64,000 nucleotides of DNA, taken from Alphaproteobacteria bacterium (lineage in GTDB: Bacteria; Pseudomonadota; Alphaproteobacteria; Sphingomonadales; Kordiimonadaceae). The notes beneath the pieces were generated by a model, which saw only the letters and a program-made list of their open reading frames with translations, was not told the DNA's origin and searched no databases. Location: contig JABXIS010000004.1 of assembly GCA_013372975.1 (NCBI GenBank), positions 1 through 64,000 on the forward strand, given 5' to 3'. The translations under genes and the position numbers were made by a program. Of the stretch, positions 33,391 to 42,115 are shown in pieces. Position 1 is the first letter of the stretch; every line of letters begins with the position of its first letter.

Positions 33391-34637
33391 GAAAGTTGCT
33401 CCTGTGTTTTCAGTTTGTGGCAAACGGGCGCCCTGCGGGTGCGGAGGGAATAGAGCATCGCTTGTGTTATCCAGGCGGCAGCTTCACCAGCGCAGGCTAC
33501 GAAAAGAAGAAGTTGAAGTGAGCCGCCGAAAGGCAACAGTGCCACCGCAACAAGCACAGCACTAACCCGCACGAGGTTGGCCTTAAAGGGAATATCTGTG
33601 TGACCGAGCGCCTGGGCGGCTACGGATTGAGGAGTCCGGCACAAACGGATAGCTTGAGCCAGCGCAACCAGCATCACAAGACCGGTTTCAGCCTCAAACG
33701 GTGCACCGAACAAGGTAACCAATGTTGGATTCGCCATCAGCACGAAGCCAATACAGAAAAGTGCAGAAACGCCATGAGTGGCAACACTGAGCTTTTCCAA
33801 TCGTTCCTCAAACGCCTCGGCAGAGTTTTTGCTGTTGGCAAGCAAAGGCAATCCGGTGGTCAGAGCAATCCGCGCCACCACCAACACTGGCACCAATGCC
33901 AGTTGGAACAACATGGAAAAATGTGCAAAATCCTCTGCATCCAAAATTGCAGACAGTATGACCCGTTCGCCCTGCATACTCCAGAACATGGTCACGCCAC
34001 TCAGCATCAATGGCCATCCAAAACCCAGCATCTTGCCTAGCTGCTGCTTGTTGAAATTTGCCTCGTATGGCGCATCTGACAGTATGTGCGACAAGGCAGT
34101 GTGCATGCCAGATTGTAGCAACAACACCGAACACACCACTTCCAGCACTGGCGCCATTGTTGCTGCCACATACAAAGCGATCGTGGCCAGCACAGTGGTA
34201 CTGGCTTCAACATATAAAGCGGGACGGAAATTCAGTGTCCGCTGCTTCAGGCGATACCCCTGGTGGGTAAAACCTCTTAAAAGGGCGCTGCCGGCAAGAA
34301 GCAGGTAACAAGAAAACGATATTCCGTTGGCCTCAAATGCGCCGAGTCCGATCAAGCAAGCAGCGAGAAAAACTCCACGCCCACAAACAACGAGGTGCGC
34401 ACTTGCAAGTGCCGTACGGACCTCATGCCTTTTTACCCAAAGTATGTAGCGCTCAGTGGCTAGGTCTGTGGACATGGCCAAGAGCCGAATGGACAAAATG
34501 AGAAATATGAATTCGCCAAGCGATTCCGCGCCCATGAGACGTGCGATGATTACGTTACGAAGGAATACGCATATCTCCCGCATCACTTGATTTGTTGCCA
34601 CAGAACCAAGCTGGCTTATGCGTTCACTGCTAGGCAT
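33387..34637 (-). CDS. Lipid-linked oligosaccharide flippase (Wzx-like)
   Basis: A 416-residue membrane protein with about twelve helices and no soluble domains. The opening (ISQLGSVATNQVMREICVFLRNVIIARLMGAESLGEF) fits the MOP/Wzx superfamily. It should flip undecaprenyl-linked repeat units to the periplasm for the Wzy-like polymerase. Its start overlaps the end of the pyruvyl transferase gene by eight bases. Confidence 0.87.
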   Translation of the reverse strand: MPSSERISQLGSVATNQVMREICVFLRNVIIARLMGAESLGEFIFLILSIRLLAMSTDLATERYILWVKRHEVRTALASAHLVVCGRGVFLAACLIGLGAFEANGISFSCYLLLAGSALLRGFTHQGYRLKQRTLNFRPALYVEASTTVLATIALYVAATMAPVLEVVCSVLLLQSGMHTALSHILSDAPYEANFNKQQLGKMLGFGWPLMLSGVTMFWSMQGERVILSAILDAEDFAHFSMLFQLALVPVLVVARIALTTGLPLLANSKNSAEAFEERLEKLSVATHGVSALFCIGFVLMANPTLVTLFGAPFEAETGLVMLVALAQAIRLCRTPQSVAAQALGHTDIPFKANLVRVSAVLVAVALLPFGGSLQLLLFVACAGEAAAWITQAMLYSLRTRRAPVCHKLKTQEQLS

Positions 34638-35889
34638 ATTCCCTGCTCCCAGAAAGCATCGAAGCTTTCACAAAGCCCGATATAGCATCCATCTGGAACC
34701 CCCAGCGACGAAGAACAAAAGGCACCTGGCTGGAGAGCAATCGCCCTTGGTTGCCCCGTGTCCAGAAGGCGTCGAACAATTCATCCACCATCTCTTGGGT
34801 ACCAAGGCGACGCATGTCGAAGACTTCACTTGCTGCACCACATGCCTCAAACACACCTAATGCCTTGTCGCTATAGGCCATGTTGGCTACGGGCGTGCAG
34901 GTCGAAAGTGCCGCGATAGTCGCATGCATGCGAGCACCAGCGAACCAGCAACATGACGAAATTACGCGTTTGAGCGTGGCCGGCGTATCTGCGCCCTTGG
35001 TGATGCGAACCCTTGAACGCACAGGCTCAGGTAACGCCTGCCTCAGCTCTTCACACGCGACCAAGTCGCTTTCACCACCCTTCGGTGTGACATGGGGCAC
35101 CAACTGAACTGTTTTGGCTGTTCGATCCAGCACCTGCGTCACGAAATCGATCAGCGCAGCCCTATAATCAAGCGAAAGGCCGAAGCGATCTCTTGCGCTT
35201 CGTTCATTCCAAAGCAGGCCACTTACGTTCAGACCAACCGGACGGTCCAGCGGCCGCACGGTTGTCTCTTCACTGGGTAGACCGAAGGCAAGATCGACGC
35301 CGAGGCGATGCCGCTGCGGGTCAAACATGTCTCCAAGCAGCTGCTTCATGTTATGAAAGCTCAGAGCGTCACGTGCAAAAGCGAGCCCGGCGCGTGACAT
35401 GACCATTCGGGCAAGTCGTTCACTACGTTCGTGGATAAAAGGCCCATAGGTTTGTGGCAGCAGGATCAGCGGTGTGCCACAATCAAGCGCCATCAGCTTC
35501 GGCAGCAGGATCTGCTCAAACCGCGCGGCGCCATACAGGTCAGTAAAACTGTCACCACCGCTCACATCAATTACAGCCGCCGCGTTCCGCATGGCAGATA
35601 CAGCTGACGCCGGTATGCCAAGCACCTGCCGTAGTCTGGCATTGTGCATATTGCATGCCTGATAGACACGCCGCCCGGGCCTGAACCCCACGCGTGAGAT
35701 AGTAGCGCCCTGCGGCCATTCGGATGAAGTGTCGGGACGCTCGTCCTGCCCATTGTCAAAAATCGAAAAACGGTCAATTCCCCGTTCTGTCAAACCCAGA
35801 ACAGTGGATTGTGCGAGAGCCGTAACACCGTGGTTTGCGGTGTCTGGGGCAGCGCCAGCAAGGACGACATATGTGTGTTTCTGTTCCAT
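34630..35889 (-). CDS. Polysaccharide pyruvyl transferase family protein
   Basis: A 419-residue protein. VVLAGAAPDTANHGVTALAQS is the family's opening, followed by VIDVSGGDSFTDLYG, LLPQTYGPF and a C-terminal AGARMHATIAALS motif. The family adds pyruvate ketals to sugars, giving acidic polysaccharide. The ATG at 35889 has only a weak ribosome site, and the predicted sigma-54 start of transcription falls almost on it. It is the first gene of the 12-gene operon. Confidence 0.9.
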   Translation of the reverse strand: MEQKHTYVVLAGAAPDTANHGVTALAQSTVLGLTERGIDRFSIFDNGQDERPDTSSEWPQGATISRVGFRPGRRVYQACNMHNARLRQVLGIPASAVSAMRNAAAVIDVSGGDSFTDLYGAARFEQILLPKLMALDCGTPLILLPQTYGPFIHERSERLARMVMSRAGLAFARDALSFHNMKQLLGDMFDPQRHRLGVDLAFGLPSEETTVRPLDRPVGLNVSGLLWNERSARDRFGLSLDYRAALIDFVTQVLDRTAKTVQLVPHVTPKGGESDLVACEELRQALPEPVRSRVRITKGADTPATLKRVISSCCWFAGARMHATIAALSTCTPVANMAYSDKALGVFEACGAASEVFDMRRLGTQEMVDELFDAFWTRGNQGRLLSSQVPFVLRRWGFQMDAISGFVKASMLSGSREYA

Positions 35890-35900
35890 GCCCCATAAGC

Positions 35901-35916
35901 AGCAACAGCCATGCCA
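35901..35916 (-). promoter_or_regulatory. Sigma-54 promoter for the 12-gene polysaccharide operon
   Basis: The minus strand reads TGGCATGGCTGTTGCT, with GG and GC separated by ten bases, as RpoN requires. Predicted transcription start is about 35890, one base before the pyruvyl transferase ATG. The UAS cluster is 53-122 bases upstream. Confidence 0.6.
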
Positions 35917-35968
35917 CACAGACTTTAATTATAAGGCACTGAAATATTTAAGTTATTTTCAGTTCGCT

Positions 35969-36038
35969 CATTTTGCATTTGCGTTTTGCAAATTGCATTT
36001 TGGCGAATTCACAAACAAGGCCTTGCATTTTGCAAAAT
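35969..36038. promoter_or_regulatory. TTTTGCA repeat cluster, probable activator site shared by two operons
   Basis: ATTTTGCAT (35970-35978), GTTTTGCAAAT (35983-35992), AATTGCATTTT (near 35991-36001) and the perfect 12-base palindrome ATTTTGCAAAAT (36027-36038) occur in 70 bases between two divergent sigma-54 promoters. The same element recurs upstream of the H-NOX operon. The likely binder is the PrsR-type activator encoded at 42116; this is inferred. Confidence 0.65.
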
Positions 36039-36102
36039 ATCGAATTCCGCTATTCGCACACAAAATCGTTGAGATTCAGAGGGTTAGGGAATCAGCACCC
36101 GT

Positions 36103-36118
36103 TGGCATGACGATTGCG
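36103..36118 (+). promoter_or_regulatory. Sigma-54 promoter for the Wza-fusion/exosortase operon
   Basis: TGGCATGACGATTGCG carries GG (36104-36105) and GC (36116-36117) with ten bases between. Transcription would start near 36129, 39 bases before the ATG. The TTTTGCA cluster is 65-134 bases upstream, a normal distance for an RpoN-dependent activator. Confidence 0.8.
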
Positions 36119-36167
36119 CTGCTCTTCATGTGCGCCTACAGGCTGCCATACTCTTAGGAGCGAACAG

Positions 36168-37892
36168 ATGCCCAATGAAACAGTCACCTATAATGTTAGT
36201 GAAGCAGACTGGTCTCCCAGCGTGTGGGACGCATCCATTAGGGACGCTCCTGCCTGGGAAGGCGCACAAAGGCTTATTGCGGCAACCGCCCTCGTGTTCC
36301 TGACGCCGCTTTTCCTGCTCCTTTATATGGCCGTGAAGCTGACGTCCAAGGGCCCTTTCCTGTTTCGGCAGGAACGCCCAGGCAAGGACGGTCGACCGTT
36401 CACCGCACTCAAGGTTCGGACCATGCGCATCGGCGCCGACAGGGACAAGTCACGGGCACGCAAGGTAGACTTGGCGGATCCCATGATTACCCCGATCGGA
36501 CGCATCCTGCGGGATTTGAAACTGGACGAACTGCCCCAACTGGTAAATGTCCTGCGCGGCGAAATGGCTATTGTCGGGCCCCGCCCAATCGCCACTTCCC
36601 TCCAGCGCGAGCTTGAAGGCAAAATTCCCGGCTTCGCCCGCAGGCTCAGCGTCAAACCCGGGCTCACGAGCCTTGGGCAGGTCTGCCTGATGGATAACGC
36701 AGATGACGTTGTGGCCGACTGGTCTATGCGGTTCGACGCGGAACTTGACTATCTCTATCGCAGGAACTGGAAATACGACCTGGTGATCATTGCCATGACC
36801 GTCCTGTTCCTTGGCCGCAAGATGGCAGCGAAACTGCTGTCGGGCAAAAAGCTGATCATGATTGCCTTCCTTCTCGGCTGCGTGGCAACCACCGGCTGCA
36901 GCGAGCGCCTGTCCACCGCCCCTTTCACCAAAGCAGACGGCGCCTATGAGAAGGCTATCCCGGCTTTCGGCGACCGCGCCGCACCAAGCGTCCCCACGAT
37001 TGAACCCATATCGATTCCCGTGGAAGAGGACACCTTCCAGGACCCGGAATACCGTGTTGGCACAGGGGATCTGATTGCGGTCAATGTGTTTGGCGAAGAA
37101 GGCCTCAGTGACCTGAAGGTCAGCGTGGACGGCGCGGGCTATGTCCAGCTGCCATACCTTGAGCGGGTGAAGGTTGCCGGAAAGACCACCGCAGACATTC
37201 AGGCAGAACTAAAGAGCGGCTTCAATGTCCAGTTCCGCAATCCCTGGGTGGTGGTGGAAGTGATAGAGTATCGCAGCAGGCCCATCTACCTTCTGGGCGA
37301 GTTCAACAAGCCCGGCGTTGTTTATCTGGATGGCCCAACCAACCTGATGCAGGCCATCACCATGGGAAGCGGGCTATCGGGGGCGGCACACCTGCGCGGT
37401 GCCCGCCTCTGGCGCAATGATGCCATCGCCGCAGTTGATCTCCACGCCTTGCTGATGGAAGGTCGCGCTGCCCACAACGTGGGCCTTCAACCCGGCGATA
37501 CGATTTTCGTGCCAAGCCAGGCTGACAAGAAAGCCTATGTGCTGGGCGCTGTTGCCCGGGCTGGTACGGTGCAATTCTCCAACGAACCCATGACCCTCCT
37601 GAAAGCCCTCAGTCAGGTTGGCGGGCCGATCAAGGAAGCCGCCCTTCTGTCCCAGGTTCGGGTTATTCGCACCCTGTCGCCCGTCGATGGCCAACTGATT
37701 CTCGTGAATGCCAACGATATCCTCAAGGGCAAGGCCGCAGACCTGACGCTGATACCAGATGACATCGTCTATGTGCCCAACAACATGATTGAGAACTGGA
37801 ACCAGGTGGTTCGCGCCATCACCCCAAGCCTGCAGCTTGCGGGTGGCGTGCTACAGCCGGTTGTTCAGGTCAAGTTCCTGAAAGGAAATTAA
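36168..37892 (+). CDS. Sugar-phosphate transferase fused to a Wza-like export protein
   Basis: A 574-residue protein in one frame. Residues 35-215 are a bacterial sugar transferase of the WcaJ type: one membrane helix (37-58), FRQERPGKDGRPF, LRDLKLDELPQL, MAIVGPRP and VKPGLTSLGQV. It should load the first sugar phosphate on undecaprenyl phosphate. Residues 219-244 have the form of a lipoprotein signal (basic SGKK, hydrophobic LIMIAFLLG, then C238 and C244 in ATTGC). Residues about 285-574 are a polysaccharide export domain with SLBB repeats (YRVGTGDLIAVNVFG, YLLGEFNKPG, YVLGAVARAG). These two functions are normally separate proteins in different membranes. Met219 (36822) could be an internal start, but has no ribosome site. 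The ATG at 36168 follows TAGGAG. Confidence 0.85.
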   Translation: MPNETVTYNVSEADWSPSVWDASIRDAPAWEGAQRLIAATALVFLTPLFLLLYMAVKLTSKGPFLFRQERPGKDGRPFTALKVRTMRIGADRDKSRARKVDLADPMITPIGRILRDLKLDELPQLVNVLRGEMAIVGPRPIATSLQRELEGKIPGFARRLSVKPGLTSLGQVCLMDNADDVVADWSMRFDAELDYLYRRNWKYDLVIIAMTVLFLGRKMAAKLLSGKKLIMIAFLLGCVATTGCSERLSTAPFTKADGAYEKAIPAFGDRAAPSVPTIEPISIPVEEDTFQDPEYRVGTGDLIAVNVFGEEGLSDLKVSVDGAGYVQLPYLERVKVAGKTTADIQAELKSGFNVQFRNPWVVVEVIEYRSRPIYLLGEFNKPGVVYLDGPTNLMQAITMGSGLSGAAHLRGARLWRNDAIAAVDLHALLMEGRAAHNVGLQPGDTIFVPSQADKKAYVLGAVARAGTVQFSNEPMTLLKALSQVGGPIKEAALLSQVRVIRTLSPVDGQLILVNANDILKGKAADLTLIPDDIVYVPNNMIENWNQVVRAITPSLQLAGGVLQPVVQVKFLKGN

Positions 37893-37894
37893 GG

Positions 37895-38755
37895 ATGCGT
37901 ATTCACCACTATGTGCTGACTGCTACGATGTTGGCCTGTGCAGCAACCGGGTTTGAGGCCCGCGCAGGTACCGTGTCACCCATCCAGTCTGATGCAACGC
38001 CCCTTGGCCTGTCACCTCTCGCCGATGTGCAGCTTGCCGGGTCGGATGGCGAAGCGATGGATTTCTACAAAAATGACCTGCCGGATTTGCAGACAACGGT
38101 AAACACCACACTCAACGAAACACAGGCCGTTGAAAACCTGTCCTCCCTAGCGCTTGACCCCAACGACCTGTATTTGACAGAGGCGTCCGATGTGCGCGTC
38201 TATTTCATTGGTGAAGGCGCAGGATACAGGAACACCTTGGGCATCTACACTGGCGACAGCAGCGAAGCCCTTACGGGCGATGCCGGCCTGATTTTTCCAG
38301 ATGCCAGCACTTCGAATTCCTATCTAAGCCCAGCGACAGATGACACCCGAACTGAAAGCGCCCCATTGGCGTCAGGTGACTTTGTCGACCTTGGCACCTT
38401 CGAGGCGGGGACGCAGCTCAATCTGTTCCTGATAGCCAATGGTGCCAACGGCGGCAGCAACACTTACTATACAGACAGCGCCCTGAACGCCGATGGGATT
38501 GAACATTTCGTCGTGCTGGCCACTGCCGACAGCCCATATCTGTTGATCGGCGTGGAGGACCTCTATGGCGGGGGCGACCAGGACTATAACGACGTTGTAA
38601 TTGCCCTAGACATTGGCAAAACAAATGTGAAGCAACTGATATCCAAGGTCGTGCCTATACCGGGCTATCTGGCTCTGCTACTGGGGCCGATAGGCTTATG
38701 GTTCGCACGCCGCCGAAACAATACCCCCAACAGCCGGGAGTGCCAGTCATGTTAG
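37895..38755 (+). CDS. Secreted DUF4114-type protein with exosortase sorting tail
   Basis: A 286-residue protein with a Sec signal peptide (to about Ala24) and a beta-rich body. DQDYNDVVIALDIG near 228-241 is the acidic, possibly calcium-binding motif of DUF4114 proteins. The end has a tripartite sorting signal: VPIPGY (253-258), a hydrophobic helix (259-271) and RRR (272-274). A 12-residue tail with two Cys follows. This departs from the standard PEP motif by Ile in place of Glu. It is the likely substrate of the exosortase encoded next, whose start it overlaps by seven bases. Confidence 0.82.
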   Translation: MRIHHYVLTATMLACAATGFEARAGTVSPIQSDATPLGLSPLADVQLAGSDGEAMDFYKNDLPDLQTTVNTTLNETQAVENLSSLALDPNDLYLTEASDVRVYFIGEGAGYRNTLGIYTGDSSEALTGDAGLIFPDASTSNSYLSPATDDTRTESAPLASGDFVDLGTFEAGTQLNLFLIANGANGGSNTYYTDSALNADGIEHFVVLATADSPYLLIGVEDLYGGGDQDYNDVVIALDIGKTNVKQLISKVVPIPGYLALLLGPIGLWFARRRNNTPNSRECQSC

Positions 38756-40116
38756 CGGCGCTTCCGCGGCAGGACATCATGCGCCAAGCGGCCCTGGTGG
38801 CGGCGCCGCTCGGGCTGATGATCATGCTCCAGTCCTATCTTGGTGGATCGGACGAGGAAGCCATCGCACTTGCGATCGTTGCCCTCATCAGCGCTTTCCT
38901 TGTCTTGCCTCGATCCCATCCGAGAACCCGGGCGTCCACCCTTCTCCCCGTGTTCGCGCTTGCGTCAGCTGCGGCGTTTGGCATTGGATTATCCGTTGGT
39001 CCGGCCAAGCTTGTTCCCCTGTCGGGCATGCTTTTGTTCGGCGGTGCCACGATGCAGCTGCTGCACCTGCCACTTCGCCACGCGCTGCCCTTCCTGACGT
39101 GCCTGCTGTTCGCAGTGCCCTTGCCTGCTGCCTTTGAAGGGCAGTTGGGCCTTGCTCTGGCCGATGTGGAAGCCACGGCATTCGTTGGCGTTGCGCAAAC
39201 CCTGGGCATTGCTGTCTATCAATTCGGAACACAGATAGTGCTGGGGGAAACCGCCGCCACGATCAATAGCGATTGCAGTGGCACCCTGCTGCTTTGGCCT
39301 GCCATTTTGGGGGCCATGGTGGCCCGCAGTGCTACAAGCGCCTCTCTGTGGCGATCATTCACCATCATTGTCAGCTCGGTGTTCCTCGCGCTTACCCTGA
39401 ATCTCGTCCGTCTGGCCATCCTGTTGCCGCTCAACTTCTATGCCGCCGACAGCCTGGCCGGCGGCATGCATGACTTCCTTGGCTGGATTATCATGCCACT
39501 GGCCTGGTTGCTGCCGGTGCTCATATGGGGAGCGTCAGCGAAACTCGCTCTAAAAGTACCATCCATCACGGTGTTCGAAGCCACCCTGGCTGCAATAATC
39601 CTGATCACCGCTGGATTTCTATCCTTATGGCTGCCGAAGGACACGCCTTCCATTCGCCCTCCAGACCTGCCCTTCTATGTCGCGGGCTGGACTGGCGAAC
39701 CGGGCAGCATCCCCCTTGAGGAGGCGCAAATACTTGGCGCCCACCATGCGGAACGTCGGCTGTATCGGTCGCCTACAGGCAGGCGGGAACTGGTCATAAC
39801 CTTCATGCAGCATGAAAGTGCGAAGAAGGCCAACGAACATACAAGCAAGGCCTGCTATGAGGCCATCGGCTGGCAGGTTCGGGAGCTTCAGACCCTTGCG
39901 TCCGGCAGCGGCGCGGAAATCCGGCACCTGCTGGTCCGCAGTTTCGACCAACGCCAGGCCATCACGGAAATCGTCCTGCCGCCCCTGACGCCAGACCATC
40001 AAGGAGCCACGCGGCTGCAGATTGTAGAAGACCCGACGGTCCCGGTGACCGAGCGTCACGCCACGGCCATGGCCTTTGCTGGCGCCTTTGGCCTGGAACT
40101 GGGAGGCAGTGAATGA
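38749..40116 (+). CDS. Exosortase fused to an EpsI-type domain
   Basis: A 455-residue inner-membrane protein. Residues 1-295 form about eight or nine helices with the exosortase triad: Cys176 (INSDCSGTL), Arg221 (LNLVRLAIL) and His241 (GGMHDFLGW). Residues 300-455 are an EpsI (DUF3485) domain outside the membrane (PFYVAGWTG, VITFMQHE, KACYEAIGWQV). Exosortases cut the sorting tail of substrates and pass them to the envelope or polysaccharide. I chose the ATG at 38749, preceded by GGGAG. The next gene overlaps by ATGA. Confidence 0.9.
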   Translation: MLAALPRQDIMRQAALVAAPLGLMIMLQSYLGGSDEEAIALAIVALISAFLVLPRSHPRTRASTLLPVFALASAAAFGIGLSVGPAKLVPLSGMLLFGGATMQLLHLPLRHALPFLTCLLFAVPLPAAFEGQLGLALADVEATAFVGVAQTLGIAVYQFGTQIVLGETAATINSDCSGTLLLWPAILGAMVARSATSASLWRSFTIIVSSVFLALTLNLVRLAILLPLNFYAADSLAGGMHDFLGWIIMPLAWLLPVLIWGASAKLALKVPSITVFEATLAAIILITAGFLSLWLPKDTPSIRPPDLPFYVAGWTGEPGSIPLEEAQILGAHHAERRLYRSPTGRRELVITFMQHESAKKANEHTSKACYEAIGWQVRELQTLASGSGAEIRHLLVRSFDQRQAITEIVLPPLTPDHQGATRLQIVEDPTVPVTERHATAMAFAGAFGLELGGSE

Positions 40117-42104
40117 AACGCCTGTTCGTTGTAGCGCTAGCATTTGGCGTTCTGGCAGTCGGCACGGGTGGCCTGATGCTGCACAAGCACCGCAGCGCCG
40201 CGCGCTGCGCTCACTGGCTTGATGGCGCACAAGCCCAGATTGCCGGTGGCTTTTTTGCATCCGGCATTGAAGGCCTGACCCTCTATTTCTCGACCACTTC
40301 TTGCCGCGGCGTGGCCGACAACCGTGCCCTTGAACTGCTGGCCCGGGCACGCCCCCATGTTCCGCTTCCGGAAAAAGCACATCTGGGGCAGACACTGATG
40401 CTTGCCAAGCTGGGGCTGAGACTGGAGAGCGACGGACGTGACCACCAAACGCTGGGAGCAGCCGCCTTGGCGGCGGGTAACTGGCGGGAGGCAGCTCATC
40501 ATGCGCGGCGCGATGCCAGCCCCCGGGGTGCCCTGATCGGGCTCGCGGCGGCTGTGGCGCTCAATGATGAAGACCTGATCGAAGAGAGCGCCGCACGGAT
40601 ATCGAAGATGCCATTTACGGCCTTTCAAATCGCCTTGTCCCGCGACCTCCTGTCTGCGCGCGGACTGGCTGTACCGTCAGCGCTGATGAAGCAAAAAGTC
40701 CCGGCCGATATTGCCCGCTTTGCAGCCTTCGTTCTGCGCCCATCCGAAGAACCAGTTTCAACCGGCACGCTGGCTGACCTGGGCGTGACCTTGGCGGATG
40801 ATGATCTGGCTGTAGCAACCATGCTTCTGGGGGCCAAAGGCTACCGTGGCGCTGTCGTCACCCTTCTCGATCAGCCGTCTCGCGCCTTACCGGCAGGGCT
40901 TTTGATACGGCTGGCCCGTGCCTACTGGCTGGACGCGCCGGACCTGCTCGGCAATGGAAAGTTCCTGACCCGAAAGGCATCAGGCGCCATGCCGCCCGAG
41001 GTTTTCCTAATGACATGCCTGCAGGAATGGCAGACGGTCGCCACGTGTGCTTACCGCTTTGATGAGCTGGAGTATAAAAAGCGCCACGGCATCCACGCCG
41101 CAAGTCGCTGGATGACCCTTCTGAAGGCGCTGGCACGGGGAGTGGGAGGCGCCGCTGATGCGATTGATGCCATGAATGCCATGCCCGATATGCTGGAAGC
41201 CAGCCCCTTTACTTTCGCTCTCAAGGCAGCCCTCCTTGACGCGATAGCAGAGGAAACACTTGCCAACCGCTACAGGGCCACAGCCCGGAAAGCTGGCTTC
41301 CCAACGGATATTCCTAACTCTGGCCAGACCCTTCTTGTGCCCCCTGCATGCGGGCGCGAGGAACAGGCATGCCTGCAAACCTTCGTCGACGCCGACCCGG
41401 CTGACATTCGTCGCTGGCAAGTGGCCATTGGCCTTGGCCTGACAATCTCGAAAGCACAGGCAACGCGCCTTATGGACGTCAGCCCAGACGAGGCAACCCT
41501 TTGGCGACGGTCGCTGGGGTGGGCTCTCGTACGGGAATCAGACGATGCCACCCGTGCCCAGGCCTTATCCGTGGCACGCGAGGGCAGCCGACTTGCCCCA
41601 TCGGACAGCCATCTGCATCTGATCGCAGCAATCAGTTATGAACATTTCGGTGACACAGGCGCTGCAGTCGTCGCGCTTTCCAAAGCTGTCCAGGCCGATC
41701 CCGATCTGACCCCGGTGACGCTACGCCTTGCACTTGGTGCCTACAAGCGGGGCACAAACAACACGCCGAGCGCGCTCGTCCACCAGTGGGTTTCGCTGAC
41801 CCACCTGGAACTCAGGACACGGCGCGCAGAGAAACAGGCCGACAAGCTGTTGATGGAGCGCCTGTCACTTCTGGCCGCTTTTGCCGAGGAAACTAAAGAT
41901 ACGGCGCTTGCCCGCGCCTCATACGAAGCCATGCTGGCGATCAGAGAAGACCATCACATCGCCCTCAACAACCTGGCCTATCTGTTGATGGCGGACCCCA
42001 GCGAACTGGTACGTGCGTATGCAATGGCAGAAAAGGCTGTGGCGCTTGCGCCTGGCATCGCCGAATACAAGGCTACGCTCAATGACATCAAAGCAGCGCT
42101 ATAG
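40113..42104 (+). CDS. TPR-repeat protein of the exosortase locus
   Basis: A 663-residue protein with an N-terminal signal anchor (FVVALAFGVLAVGTGGLML) and a long helical periplasmic part. TPR-like repeats are clear toward the end (LHLIAAISYEHFGDTGAAVVALSKAVQADP and IALNNLAYLLMADP). Cys residues are scattered in pairs. TPR proteins are regular partners of exosortases and may scaffold export. It is the last gene of the plus-strand operon, 11 bases from the convergent PrsR gene. Confidence 0.8.
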   Translation: MKRLFVVALAFGVLAVGTGGLMLHKHRSAARCAHWLDGAQAQIAGGFFASGIEGLTLYFSTTSCRGVADNRALELLARARPHVPLPEKAHLGQTLMLAKLGLRLESDGRDHQTLGAAALAAGNWREAAHHARRDASPRGALIGLAAAVALNDEDLIEESAARISKMPFTAFQIALSRDLLSARGLAVPSALMKQKVPADIARFAAFVLRPSEEPVSTGTLADLGVTLADDDLAVATMLLGAKGYRGAVVTLLDQPSRALPAGLLIRLARAYWLDAPDLLGNGKFLTRKASGAMPPEVFLMTCLQEWQTVATCAYRFDELEYKKRHGIHAASRWMTLLKALARGVGGAADAIDAMNAMPDMLEASPFTFALKAALLDAIAEETLANRYRATARKAGFPTDIPNSGQTLLVPPACGREEQACLQTFVDADPADIRRWQVAIGLGLTISKAQATRLMDVSPDEATLWRRSLGWALVRESDDATRAQALSVAREGSRLAPSDSHLHLIAAISYEHFGDTGAAVVALSKAVQADPDLTPVTLRLALGAYKRGTNNTPSALVHQWVSLTHLELRTRRAEKQADKLLMERLSLLAAFAEETKDTALARASYEAMLAIREDHHIALNNLAYLLMADPSELVRAYAMAEKAVALAPGIAEYKATLNDIKAAL

Positions 42105-42115
42105 GAACGCGCCCA

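Noticed and set aside
42105-42115. Terminator between the TPR gene and prsR
   Set aside because: Only 11 bases separate the convergent stops and no stem-loop is visible in or around them.
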